Source: Hansfordia pulvinata
Taxonomy: Eukaryota; Ascomycota; Sordariomycetes; Xylariales
Direction of reading: 5' to 3'
Length of the DNA: 64,000 bases
Assembly: GCA_006538405.1 (NCBI GenBank)
Contig: BJKQ01000012.1
Location: forward strand, 531,001 to 595,000
Part shown: in pieces, positions 1 through 11,602 of the stretch
Layout of the letters: each line of letters opens with the position of its first letter
How positions within the stretch are numbered: position 1 is the stretch's first letter
Program-made: the position numbers and the translations under genes
Notes under the pieces: generated by a model
The model's input: the letters and a program-made list of their open reading frames with translations, nothing else
Databases searched by the model: none
What the model was told of the DNA's origin: nothing

Positions 1-171
1 AGCCCGGGCTTTACCGGGGGGGGGGGGGGCCGACTATTGAAACCTGCAGTGCCCACCGGGCGTAGATCATTTGTTCATTGTCATCCATCGCTCGGTCTCG
101 CCCGGATTTTCTGTCACTACTGCCTGCCTCGGGGTTTCTTATTTCTGGACTCAGCTGTCTACGAGTACACA

Positions 172-271
172 GACGCCCACCTAGTGAAGTTGCAAAAGCA
201 TCCAGGCCTCACAGAATACTCGACGCCCACCTAGTGAAGTTGCAAAGGCATCCAGGCCTCACAGAGTACTC
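172..271. repeat. Tandem duplication, 50-bp unit x2
   Basis: The unit starting gacgcccacctagtgaag occurs at 172 and again at 222, an exact 50-bp period. The two copies differ at only a few positions, all A/G transitions. Confidence 0.9.
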
Positions 272-2768
272 GTATGCCTGCAAATTAATCCACACCAACT
301 TGGAATGGAAAACCCGCATGGTTCAATCTACTGAAATATCCATGGTGATTGCAATTCTCGCGAGCAGTCAACGACATTCGCTTCCCCTCGTATGCCCAGA
401 ATCGAAGAAAGCGAACAGAGCATAGGTACACATACACACAAGGCACTGGCTCGACGCACCGCCGTGTAAAAAGCACATACTCTAGGAGATCATGTGACAG
501 CTGACTGGCCGCTCCGCCACTCGGGTATCAGGACGGATCTCAGACAACGTGATTATGTAACGATCCTCGCCTATCGAGAAGCGAGTTACCCACCGTGGAG
601 TAGTATAGCCGTGCTGGCTTTTTTTTCCCCCGCCCTCCGCAGGGAGTCTGTAAGACTAAAAAGTGCCTCAGGCAGAAAGGGAATCCCGAGAAAACACTTG
701 GCCTCGCAGGCAACAACAGGCTGCTGGCCCCCGTGCTTACGTACTCGGCACGCCCAGTGCCTTGCCTACTACTCGACCGTCCCCTTTACGTAGTATTCAG
801 CAAAATGTTTTGGATCTGCCTTCGTCCGAAGCCACTACCCCCTTCCCCACCATGGTGACAGTGCCGCCTCCAGCGAGACCGAGCTCTGGATCCGGTATCT
901 AGGCCGTATCAATGTAGTTTCAACTCGCCACCGAAGCAGACAGCACGGACAGGCACCAACATCCCTGCCACCTGGTTTCTATAGATGGGATGCGCCGTGA
1001 TTCACCACTGGCCAGCAGACAAATGGCAGCCTTGTCTTCTCTTTCTCTCTGCAAGGGCAAAGGGGGAGGGGGGGGTTGATGGGTGGGCAGATATCAATAG
1101 AACGGGAGGCTTGGATATACTCGGCCCAATGCGTCTGCTCCAAGTCCCACAGCCCCCACCGCACCACCCCTTGGCGCGCGATTCGATCCAGTCGCCCACC
1201 AGCGCAGAGAGTAATCAAGGTACGGAGTACGGAGTATGCAAATCTCGGTTGCGCCCTCCTGGCATGCCATCTCTGCCTGCCTACCTGCCGTTGCTCTCCC
1301 GCCCGCCAACCCTGGGCCGCATTGGTGCTGGCGCGGGGAGGGGGCCTTCGATAGCTCCAGAGGCCACGACTCGCCCCCCCGGTCCGATGTGGGCAGATAA
1401 AACCAGGTGCTTACTCGCTCGTAAAAGTCATGATCGCTGATGAGGCGACTATCGCGAGGGGAGGTCTTTTGTGCGTACACGTAGGGCCCTTTGCCTCGAG
1501 GCGTGGTTTACGCCACGCACGCAACTCCACGGCGTCCCAGCGCGTCGGTGCCGAGGGCTGCTGGCGTGTCTGTCTGCTCGGTACCTCGCTGGCGTCGCCT
1601 CCGGCTGGTCTCCAGCGATGACCCCATTTTTAAGAGAGCGGTTCAAGATCCGCCCGAGCTGACTTATACGGTCCCGCAGGGGGGGCGATCATCGGCCAGG
1701 GGTCTGGGGCTGGCCGCGCCGAATGAATTCCCAGCAGGAATCCCGGCATATCTCGTACGAGTTACCCCCCCAGCGGGATGTCCAGTAGCTGCAGCAGAGG
1801 TAGGGATGCTTTACCGGTGGGCGGCTCTGCCTGCACGAGTAGTCGTACGATAGTGCCTGCGAGAGTGGCAGTAGGTTGGAAGGGGGGGATCGACTGCAGG
1901 GAATATGGACAGGTAGACAAGTCCTCGCCCAAGGCGAGCAACCGCATCAGCGGTGGTTTCAACAGCCTTTGCCCCCGCCGTCGCCTGGCTGCAAGGCTGG
2001 CTTACGTACTCGTACCCCACGAGGATGGAATCACTCGCGGGCTGTGCTGCTTGCTCCTGCTCGTACTGCTTCTTCTGGGTCGTAGCCATCATACTCGTAG
2101 TCGTGGAGGAGTGAGAATGGCGCCGCTAGCGAGCAAAAGTACCTCGTTGGCGAATCATGTCGTCCGGCAGGGCCTTCGCGACTCAAGCCGGCTTGGGTTA
2201 GGCGGGGACGGATTAGCTATTAGAGTGTCGTGAGTGTCTGTACGATTACTCGTACGAGCAGAGCAGAGCAGAGCCCCGGAGCAGATGAGAGCAGAGTTAT
2301 CGTACCCCATATTGTAGTTGAAATCGGGCGAACATGGATGGCATGCGTCGGTGGAGCTGGGCAGGAATGCTGGGCTGAAGTACTCGCACCCATCACGGCC
2401 GTCGTCATGGCCGAGTGCAGTTGCTCATCGCCTGCTGTGGACGAGTTGCCCCTCCAAGTAGTTTGGTTGCGTGTGGTGCTGGTCGTCGCGCGCGAGTGGG
2501 CTGAGTTTACGCGATGATGGCCTTGACATCACAATGATCTGCCGCGATAACTCTAACCATCCACTGATGACTGACGCACTGTGTTTGGCGGATGCCGGAC
2601 GGACGGCTTGACTGACTGACCATGCTGGCCTCTGCCCATGTGGACCAGAGGACAGGGCCATGTGCTCCATAACAGGGACAAGTCATGGCGGGCTGTCGTT
2701 GTGCCGCACGCGCCGATGCAGCAGCGCCGTCGTGGACGATCAGCCACGAGGCATGATGAGGAGGGGGA

Positions 2769-2770
<2 letters not shown>

Positions 2771-2823
<53 letters not shown>

Positions 2824-2862
2824 GCGGCGGCGGCGGCAGGAGGAGGAGGAGGAGGAGGAGGA
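2771..2862. repeat. Compound triplet microsatellite (CAG)17-(CGG)n-(AGG)n
   Basis: About 17 CAG units run directly into CGG/GGC units and then about nine AGG/GAG units. It is open in several frames (poly-Q, poly-A), but nothing on either side supports a gene. Confidence 0.95.
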
Positions 2863-3072
2863 GTAGGCAGGAGGGGTTGTGCAGGCGGTGGCGAGATGTT
2901 TATTTCGGGATGGGCAGTATGCCGACGTCGTTGAAGCCATCACGACACGACGAGACGGGCAGAAACACCGCTGCCTGCTCCGGGGTCGGACCAGTCGCGG
3001 TCCCAAACCGATCCGCCGCCCACCGACCTGGTTCTTGTTAACCACGACTAGTAGGTACCTGGAAAGACGGGC

Positions 3073-3098
3073 ACGACGACGACGACGACGACGACGAC
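3073..3098. repeat. (ACG)n microsatellite
   Basis: Eight or more perfect ACG units in non-coding DNA. Confidence 0.9.
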
Positions 3099-3576
3099 TA
3101 GAAACTGGGAAGCAGCACCCACTGGTGACGGGGACCGGCCCCCCGACTGACAGGCGGAGCAGTCTTGGAACTAGGGAAACTAGCCGTGCTGGTCATAGAC
3201 GAGCGGCGCTACTGTTGGGCCTACGACGAGAGCGGCATCGTGCGGCCTCGCGCGTCATCGAAGGAGTGGCGACTGTGTGTGTGTGTGTGTGTTTGTGTTC
3301 GTATGTGTCCCTCTCTCTTTCCTTCTCTCTCTTTCCCGCTCTTTCCCTCTTCTATCAGAGGAACCGGTACGAGCAGACGCGTGTCACGTAGGGTACAAGT
3401 AGGTAGGTACGATAGATACTGTGATACTCTCCCGCAACTCCGTAGATAACCAAGTACAAGTACTCATACCCGTCAACGAGTAAGGTACGCGTTCGAGTAC
3501 TCTTGGTCAGCCCCTTCCCACTCGAAGACCCTCGATCGCCGTTGGTTGGTCGCCCGTTCCCGCGGCGCCGGCAGAG

Positions 3577-3604
<28 letters not shown>
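3577..3604. repeat. (CT)n tract
   Basis: A run of about 14 CT units followed by imperfect CT-rich sequence to about 3,626. A (GT)n run lies nearby at about 3,273-3,291. Confidence 0.9.
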
Positions 3605-3622
<18 letters not shown>

Positions 3623-5123
3623 CTTGCTGCCTCGCTGTGAGGTGGAGTCGGGGTCCAGCCACTCTCATCATCACCACCATCACTATCACCACCGCGGTGA
3701 GACGAAACACATCTGGGACGGCTTCCGGCTGTGCTCGAACAGGCCGGCCTGGCGGGAAGGATTCTGCCCTCACCACCGCCGCCGCACCGAGGATGCGTTT
3801 CGGGACTTGACGACAGGCAGCTCTCTCCATATGTGGTACATTCCCCACACTTTTCACGCTACGAGTACACACTCTTCTCTTGCCTCCCCACCTACCTGCC
3901 TCCGCGACTTGCCTTGAAGACATGTACCTTGCCCTACATACTCGTACGGGAACTGTAGCGACTATTACTATTATACCCTCTTTCCTTCAGCTCTCTGGAG
4001 TAGGAGGAGGGCGGGTCTGAAGCTCTTGGTGCGTACGAGGCTCATCACACCACTCGCCCGAGTATACTCGCACGCATCCTCCTCCCGGCCTTTGCGATCC
4101 CTCCCCAGCAGGACCCCCTTTGGCCGTGCTATTTCTCCAAAGACCGGCCCCAACCGCGCCGGTCGACGACCCGGAGCCTGTCTATCGCGCTGACGATCCC
4201 GCGCCGGCGGCCCAAGATCGAGCCTGGGTATATTATCTTGCATAGTGCCCGAGCCGGCCGGCAAAACCATATTCATCTCCAGGGGTCCCGCTTCAAGCAA
4301 CCCGGCCAGTTTCCATTCTTGTCAAGCAAGCTACACCAGACGTTGCTGCTACTGCTGCTACTAAGAATTACTTTATTCATCCACGACCATCACCAAACCG
4401 CCAACCAACCAACCAACCGAATCGACCTTCGTATCTTTTCCCACCCCCCTCTTCTCCGCATCTCCCCGGTTTGCAGTGCCTTGTCTACGAGCCCTTTTTT
4501 TTTTTTTCTTCTTCGATCTTCTAACTGTGCATTGCGGCTGCTCGCTGCCCCGCCTGCAAGCATCCGCGTCGGATCGCCAACTCACCTTGCTTTCCCCGTC
4601 CAATACTTCCTCGCCCTTTTTTCTCCCTAAACCCTCTCTCTAAACCCCGTTGGCTACCTGCTTGCGAGACCCCGCGGGGGAAACATACACACACGCACGG
4701 ATCAACGCACCCATCACGCACGCACGCACTCACGCGCCCGCAACGGCTTCCCGGCTTCCCGGCCGTTGACTGTCTGCCTGTCTGCCTGTCTGTGTGCCCG
4801 GATACCTTGCATACCGCACCCACCGGACAACCCTTGCTCCGACGGTCTTGGCCCTCACCCCGTGTGGACTTCGCCCTGCTCGCTGTCTTGTCTCCCTCTC
4901 TCTCGCAGCCGCCGCCGCTGCTCCCCCTTTCGCAGACCCGGAGATAAAGAGCAGAGGGGCTGGCCGGACTGAGCGGGAAACGTCGAAACTGCCGCCGCCG
5001 CCGCTGCGTTGCTGTCTCCGCCCACCCGGGGCAAAGCACCCGGAGCCGGCCGGCCGGCGCCTGCGCGGGTGAGCTGTCAGACCAGCAAGAAGAAAAAAGA
5101 AAGGGCGCACCATCACACCAACC

Positions 5124-5586
5124 ATGTTCTCCCCGGCCATGATCGACCGGCACCCCATGCACCACCACCATATGGGCAGCGGCGGGCACCACGCCCACAC
5201 CCATGCCCACACCCATGCCCACACCCATGCCCATGCCCATGCCCATGCTCACACCCCGGAACGCCATATGTGGATGTCCAGCCTGGGCGGGAGCCAGGAC
5301 CAGCATCAGCACCAGTATCAGCCAGGGGGTGGTGCCCCGGTCACCCTGCCGCCCACGTCCTCCATCTCTTCATCCTCCTCCTCCTCCGCCGCCGCCGGCG
5401 CAGCCTCCACCTCGTCACCACACTACCCGATGCCGCCGCACCACGGCAGCGGCAGCAGCAGCAACAATAACAACAGTAACAGGTCCAACACCCCTGTCCC
5501 GGGGCGGCCCATGACCCCCGTGGGCAGCGGCGGCGGCGCGAGGCGGGCCTTTTCCTCGACGGCATCCCCGGCCCCGACGACCCCTC

Positions 5587-5620
<34 letters not shown>

Positions 5621-8600
5621 GATAGACGCGCCCTCGGCCTTTGTAGCCTCCTCCGCCGCCTCCGCCGCCACCGCCGCCGCCGCCTCCGCCGCCAGCAGCC
5701 ATCCCAACGACGACGCCTCCGCCTCCGCCTCCTCCTCGGCGGCCACCGACGCCAAGCAAGCCCTCCAGAAGCAGACGCAGGAGCAGCAGCACCGCGAGTA
5801 CCTCAAGGCGAAGCGGCGCGTGCCCGTGTCCCAGCGCAAGCGGACGCAGGTCAGCTGCGACGCGTGCAAGACGCGGCGGTGCAAGTGCGTGCGTCTCCTC
5901 AGCGGCCGCGAGGGAACGCCCGGGGGAGGTTCGCCGGCGCCCGGATCTCCCCCCGGCGGCGTCGGCGGAGAGGACGGCAGCGGCAACAGCCTGCCCCCGT
6001 GCAAGCTGTGCACCGAGGCCGGGATCCCCTGCGTCACCACCATGCCGCGCAAGCAGCGCGTGTACGGCAGCGTGGAGAACCTCGACAAGCGGTACCGCGC
6101 CCTCGAGGCCCTCGTCTCGGGCCTGTTCCCCAAGCTCAACCCCCGCGCCAGCGCCGACGAGATCCTCACCTTTGGCAAGGGCATGGGCGTCAGCATGCCC
6201 GACCTCGCCGACGCCGCCATGTCTGACGCCGGCCCGCCTTCGGTGACGGGGAACAACAACAACACCAACCGATCGTCTTCAGTCGTGCCCTCGGAATCAA
6301 CAGCAGCAGCAGACGAAGGAGGAGGAGGAGGAGGGGGAGGGCCAGCCGCAGCAACGACGACGACACCCGAGAGCAGGAGGCAGCGCATGCTCCGGGAGCT
6401 GCCGCCCATCTACCCGTCCAAGCAGCGGCGCGACCTGGCGGCCAGCCAGACGTCGGCCGAGCAGCAGCAGCAGCAGCCACCCAATGTCCCCGAGGCCGCG
6501 GCGGCGTCCGGCCTGGACCCGGAGGACGGCAACTCGGGGCTGATCGTCGACACGAGCGGGCGCCCGCACTACATCGGCTCGTGTGGCAGCCTGGCCTTCC
6601 TGGCCAACGTCCGCGAGCTCGTCACCAAGCGCCTGCAGCATCAGCAGCATCAGCAGCAGCAGCAGGCCGGCGTCGGCTCCGGCCATGCTGTCCCTCCCCG
6701 CTCCGGCGACCTGGCGCGCGTCTTCGTCCGCGACAAGACGCTGACGAGCACCCTGAGCGCGCCCGCCGCCGCCGCCGGCAACGCGCACCAGCAGCAGCAC
6801 CTGGCGGGCGACGGCCCCCCCTGCGCCGCCAGCAGCGAGACCCCGACGTCGGCAACGGCGCCCAAGCTGCCGGCCCTGCTGCTGTCCCCGGCCGAGTCCT
6901 CTTCCGCCGCCGCCGCGCCCCCTCCGGCTACTCTTCCGGCCCCGATCCACGGCAGCCACGCTCCTGCTGCCGCCGCCGCCGCGCCCCCGACGTCGGCGAC
7001 AGGCCCCCGCCACCTTCACCACCACCAGCCGCCGCCGCAGGCGCTCCCCGGGCCGCAGGGTCCGCAGGGCCCGCACCCGGGCGTGTCGGCGGCGGCGCAG
7101 TACCACAACGTCAGCTGGCGTTACCGGCGGCCGGCGTCGTCGATCCGGCTGCCGCCGCGCGAGCAGGCCGACTCGTGCATCCGCGCCTTCTTCGACAAGG
7201 TCCACCCCAGCTTCATCCTCTTCCACAAGCCCACCTTTTACGAGGCCTACCACGCGCTGTGGCGATCCTGGGACGCCGCCCACCACCCGGGGGGGAGTTC
7301 GTCGTCGTCCACCACCGATGACACGAAGATGAAGTCAGGAGTGGCGGCGGCGGCAGCGGCTGGACACTCGTCGCAGGGAGGAGACGCCGCGGCCGTCAAG
7401 CAAGAGCTCTCGCCCATCTCCTCGTCCTCCGACATGGCGGCGGCGACGGCCGCCCACTCGCAACCACCGCCACAGCAGTCGGACGTCTCCGTCTCGATCG
7501 GCTGGCTGGCCTGCCTGTACATGATGTTCAGCCTGGGGTCGCGGGCGCAGCCGCAGACGGCGCAGTCGCTCGAGTTCCAGCGCCACTGGCACGCCGAGGT
7601 GGACTCGCTGCCGCCCTTGCTGTCGACGGCCAGCCTGCCCAACGTCTGCGGCTTCATGCTGATGAGCATGTACGCGCACCAGACCAACGACCGGACGTCG
7701 GCGTGGTCCTTCCACGGGGCCGCGTGCCGCCTGGCCATCAGCCTGGGCATGCACCGCGAGGGCGTGTCGACCGTGTTCGACGACCCGGTGCACCGCAACC
7801 TGCGCAAGCGCGTCTGGTGGACCATGTACGCCTACGAGCAGTTCCTGTGCAGCACGCTGGGCCGGCCGTCGGCCATCGACGACCGCGAGATGGACGTGGG
7901 CCTGCCCGACGACGGCGTCTTCGGCGACGGCCTGCAGCCCAGCGCGTACCTGGGCCACGCCGTCGCCCTGTGGATCCAGATCGCCGCCATCCGCCGCGAC
8001 GTCTACGACCCCTCGCGCGTGCCCGCCCGCCAGCACGCCCGCGCCCTCGACTTCCTCGCGCCCCTCGCCCGCTGGGAGGACGCCGTCCCGCCCCCGCTGC
8101 GCCCCGTGCCCCTCGACCGCCGCCACGAGCTCGGCGTCGACGGCAACGCCTGGCGCGGCGTCCTCATGATGCACGTCCGCTACCACCACGCCCTCGCCCT
8201 GCTCTCCCGCCCCTTCCTCCTCAAGGCCATCCAGTCCGCCAGCGCCAGCGCCAGCAGCGGGGACCAACAACAGCAGCCCCTCTCCCCCGAGGACGCCCCC
8301 GTCTTCCGCGGGCTGGCCCGCATCTGCGTGACGGCCTGCATGCGCTGCGGCGAGCTGCTGGTCGAGCTGGGCAAGGGCGGCTGCATCGACGGCATCTCCT
8401 CGGTGGACATCTTCTACGCCTACCAGGCCAGCATGCCCCTGACCCTGTCCCTGCTGTCCCCCGAGGTCGTCGGGCTGGTCCTGCGCTCCGACGCCGAGCT
8501 CGACCTCGACCGCCGCTTCGCCTCCTCCCTGCCCCGCCCGGGCTTCGTCGGCGACTTCCAGCTGTCCGAGGTCCGCGAGAGGGTCCGCCAGCTGTCCCGC

Positions 8601-9562
8601 CTGCTGGCCACCGTCGACATGTGCGGCACCAACGCCCGCTTCGCCAACGCGTCCGTCGAGTTCGCAAAGGCCGTCGGCATCTGCCCGGACAGCGCCTCTG
8701 AGGAGGAGGAGCAGCAGCGCCAGCGGCAGCAACAGCAGCAGCAACAACAACAGCAACAGCAGCAGCAGCAGCAGATGCGGCGGTTGGAGGAAGAGCACCG
8801 CCAGCAGCAGCAGCGACAGCACGAGCACGCCCAGCAGCAGCAGCAGCAAGCGCATCAGCAGGCCCAGCAGCAGGCAGCCCAGCACGAGGCCGAGCAGCAG
8901 CATCAGGCGGCCCTCGCCCACCACCACGCGCAGCAGCAATACCACCAAGCCCAGCAGCAGCAGTACCACCACAACCTCCAACAGCAACAGCAGCAACAAC
9001 ACCACCCCCACGAGTACCAGCAGCAGCACCACCTCTCGAACCCGCACCCCCTCCACCACGACCCCACCACCCTACATCACAGCCACAGCCACAGCCACAA
9101 CCCCTACGCCGTCCCTCCCCAGCAGCAGCATCAGCAGCACCACCACCATCTCGCCGGCGCCGTCGTCGGGAGCACCGGCCTGGCCTTCCCGGGCACCGGC
9201 CCGGGTCTGGACCTGAGCTTCACGGGCGTCGTCGACCCCAACATCAGCAACAGCGGCAATAGCAACAACCCCTCCCGCCTTCCTCGTCCTCCGGCCCCGC
9301 CGCCGCCGCCGTCATGGCCCCCATGGCATCATCAGCAGCGGCAGTGGGAGCCGGCGCCGACGTCCAGTGGGACATGATCATGCAGGGCGCCCAGTGGAGC
9401 GACGGCGGGCTCAACATGAACCTGGCCTGGGACTGGTCCGACCCGCACCAGCACCAGCACCAGCAGCACCAGCACCCGCACCACGCCGCTGCAGCCGCTG
9501 CAGCAGCCGCCGCAGCCGCGGCTGTCGGCGGCACGCCCCCGGGGTTCGGGAGGCAGGCTTAA
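5124..9562 (+). CDS. Large Zn(II)2Cys6 fungal transcription factor
   Basis: Nuclear DNA-binding regulator; target genes unknown. The N-terminus is His-rich (His-Ala-His-Thr repeats, residues ~25-45), then Ser/Ala/Gly-rich. A zinc cluster sits near residues 245-303 with spacing C-X2-C-X6-C-X37-C-X2-C-X6-C, followed by a basic linker and a short heptad-like segment. The fungal-specific regulatory domain (Fungal_trans type) covers roughly residues 665-1030, with the expected helices around FFDKVHPSFILFHKPTFYEA and VWWTMYAYEQF. From residue ~1,195 the protein is Gln/His-rich. The first frame stops at 9,377. A second frame, open from 9,263, encodes an aromatic/acidic tail containing LNMNLAWDWSD and ends at TAA 9,560-9,562. 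One extra base between 9,263 and 9,300 (C-rich) joins them into ~1,479 residues. A short unrecognised intron is the alternative. Confidence 0.85.
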
Positions 9563-10007
9563 GCCGAGATGAGATCAGCTGCCCATAAATAAAAAGATGA
9601 AATTCAATCGGGCAATGAGGGAAAGGGGGCGTTCAGACCTCCCTTCTCGCAGAGCACAGTGTAACACTGTATTAATACGGGCGCGGGTCTATCTCTTCGA
9701 AAACGGAACTTGTGGTGCTGTACCGAGGACCGGAGGGCCCTGTCTTTTCGAAGGGTTGGATTTGACTTTGCTTTGATTTTAACTTGGGTGTGATTTGATA
9801 CGATTCGGTTCGGTTTTCACTTGATTACACAGCGAGGAGCAGGATTAACGGGGTGTACCGGGAACCAGTACAGGGGCCCAAAGAGCATACCAGGCGCCTA
9901 CGAGTATTACCATGTAACATGAGAACCGGGTCTATCCATTGATGTAGTAGATGAACTATCTAACGATACTGTAACTGGAAACGAGTCTCCATGAAAAATT
10001 AGAAGCA
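9563..10007. other. Convergent 3' intergenic region
   Basis: This lies between the convergent regulator and BTN1 genes. It is more AT-rich than the flanks and has T-rich stretches at 9,755-9,830. Nothing beyond 3' UTR sequence is seen. Confidence 0.7.
9588..9593 (+). terminator. AATAAA poly(A) signal
   Basis: A perfect AATAAA 26 bases after the TAA at 9,562 fits 3'-end formation of the transcription factor mRNA and supports the second, downstream stop as the true end. Confidence 0.5.
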
Positions 10008-11602
10008 TTATCTCAAAAGACGCAACCTCAACCTTCCCCTCTTACCAGTGTCTTGCTTTCTCTTTCCCCTTACCTTAGGCCCCCCGCTGACGCCGATGCG
10101 CTTGCACCAGTCCCGCCCGTGGCGCACCTGCCAGCCGCACAGCCAGACCTCGAGGGCCATGCCCAGGAAGCCCGAGGCGCAGATGCCCGCGCTGTCGCTG
10201 ACGCTGGTCGCGGCGAGGCTGAACTCGCGCTCGGCCGGCGGCACGCTCTCCATGATGTCGGCGAAGGTGTTGACGTATACCGCCCCGCCCAGCAGCCCTT
10301 CCCACAGGACCACGGCGAACACGACCCAGACGCTCGGCAGGAAGGGGAACAGCGCGTGGCACGTCAGCAGCGCCAGGTTGGCCACCTGCAGCAGGGAGGG
10401 GAGGTACAGGCGGCGGACGCGCAGGACGGCCACCGACGTGCGCGACACGAACACGCCGACCTGGTACAGGAGGCCGTACATGGGGTAGAAGTCGCGGTAC
10501 TCCCGGAACGGCGACTGCTCGAGCGGGAACAGCAGCGTCGGCGACACCCCCTGGTTGATGGTGTACTCGGCCATGTACACCAGGAACAGCGGCAGCATGT
10601 ACGGCACGAACAGCGACCGCGCCCGCCGCAGGTTGTGGCCCAGGCCGCCCGACAGCGGCGTCACGCCCACGCCCTGGTGGTGGCCCCCATTCTCCAGCAG
10701 GCTGGACGCGGCGTTGGTGGGCACGTCGAGCCCGTCCCCGTCCGAGTCCGAGTCCGGGCCCGGGTCCTCCTCGTCCAGGCGGGACACCACCGGCTCGTAG
10801 TCCGCCCGCCTGCTGGACTTGTTGGCCCCGCCGTCGTCGCCCAGGGGCCCGCGCGGCAGGACGACGAAGAAGCTGACCAGCATGATGACGGGGAGGACGG
10901 CCGAGACCAGCAGGCTGTCGCGGACGCCGATGCCGATCCAGTCGGTCAGCAGGACGTAGAGCCCGGCGCCCGCGATGCCGGCGGCGCCGGTCCCGCTGCC
11001 CCAGGCCGCCAGCGACATGTGGCCGTAGAAGTGGGTCAGGCCCAGGAAGCTCAGCTCGCCGCCGCCGCTGGAGAGGCTGGCGAGGACGACGCCGAGCATG
11101 CGCGCCGGCACGGCGCCCGCGCCCGCGCCCGCGCCCGCGTCCGAGGGGGAGGGGCCCGCGAGGGCGATCAGGCACATGCCGGCCGACGAGGCTGCCGCGA
11201 AGGCGCAGACGCGCAGCGAGTAAGGGACCCGGTGGATGAAGTAGGGGGCCAGCAGCTTGACGAAGAAGGACGGCAGGACGTCGGCCAGCAGGACGGCGGC
11301 CTTGGGCACGTCGGAGCCGACGAGGTCCTGGGCCGCCGACAGGATCACGACGTAGAGGACGTTGTTTATCAGGCCGAACAGCCAGAAGGCCGCCAGCATC
11401 TTGGGCCCCCGTCCGCCGCCGCGGCGTCCCGCAGCAGGCCGGACAAGATGGATCGGAGGCGGGCGCGGTAGACGGCCCAGGAGGACGAGGGCGACCCGGG
11501 GAGGGGCAGCGAGAAGGGCTGGTTCCTCGACCGCGGGCGGGCGGCCCCGGGCGCGGGCGACGACGGGGAGGACGAGCCCGCGGGCGGGCGAGAGGGGCTC
11601 AT
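10008..11602 (-). CDS. btn1: Battenin/CLN3 homologue BTN1
   Basis: Polytopic vacuolar membrane protein of the CLN3 (battenin) family, linked in yeasts to vacuolar pH and basic amino-acid homeostasis. The diagnostic first helix [20 protein letters not shown] is present, then DLVG, a [20 protein letters not shown] segment, and near the C-terminus [10 protein letters not shown] and [20 protein letters not shown] variable loop rich in Asp/Ser (residues ~260-330) separates the halves. The ATG at 11,602 is preferred: it gives a Ser/Pro-rich leader and a basic [12 protein letters not shown] segment typical of family N-termini. That leader is in a different frame from the body; one extra base in the five-base run at 11,406-11,410 joins them and gives 531 codons. 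No intron is evident. Confidence 0.92.

Larger units (their letters stand above)
1..5123. other. Gene-free upstream region of the Zn2Cys6 regulator
   Basis: No reading frame here has a convincing protein signature; the frames present are short, overlap on both strands and run through simple repeats. The region holds a 50-bp tandem duplication, a compound triplet array, (ACG), (GT) and (CT) tracts, and many copies of a short TACGAGTA/TACTCGTA motif. From about 4,300 to 5,100 the + strand is pyrimidine-rich and free of structure, which fits a promoter and a long 5' leader of the gene starting at 5,124. Long upstream regions are common for fungal developmental regulators; that role here is inference. 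Confidence 0.6.

Noticed and set aside
2638..2934. Poly-Ala / poly-Gln frames over the triplet array
   Set aside because: The length comes only from the microsatellite; flanks are not protein-like.
7335..9059. 574-codon minus-strand frame opposite the Zn2Cys6 regulator
   Set aside because: Leu/Val/Gly-rich shadow of Gln and Ala codons on the + strand; the + strand has the recognisable domains.
10053..11471. 472-codon + strand frame opposite BTN1
   Set aside because: Antisense shadow in GC-rich DNA; the minus strand carries the CLN3 signature.
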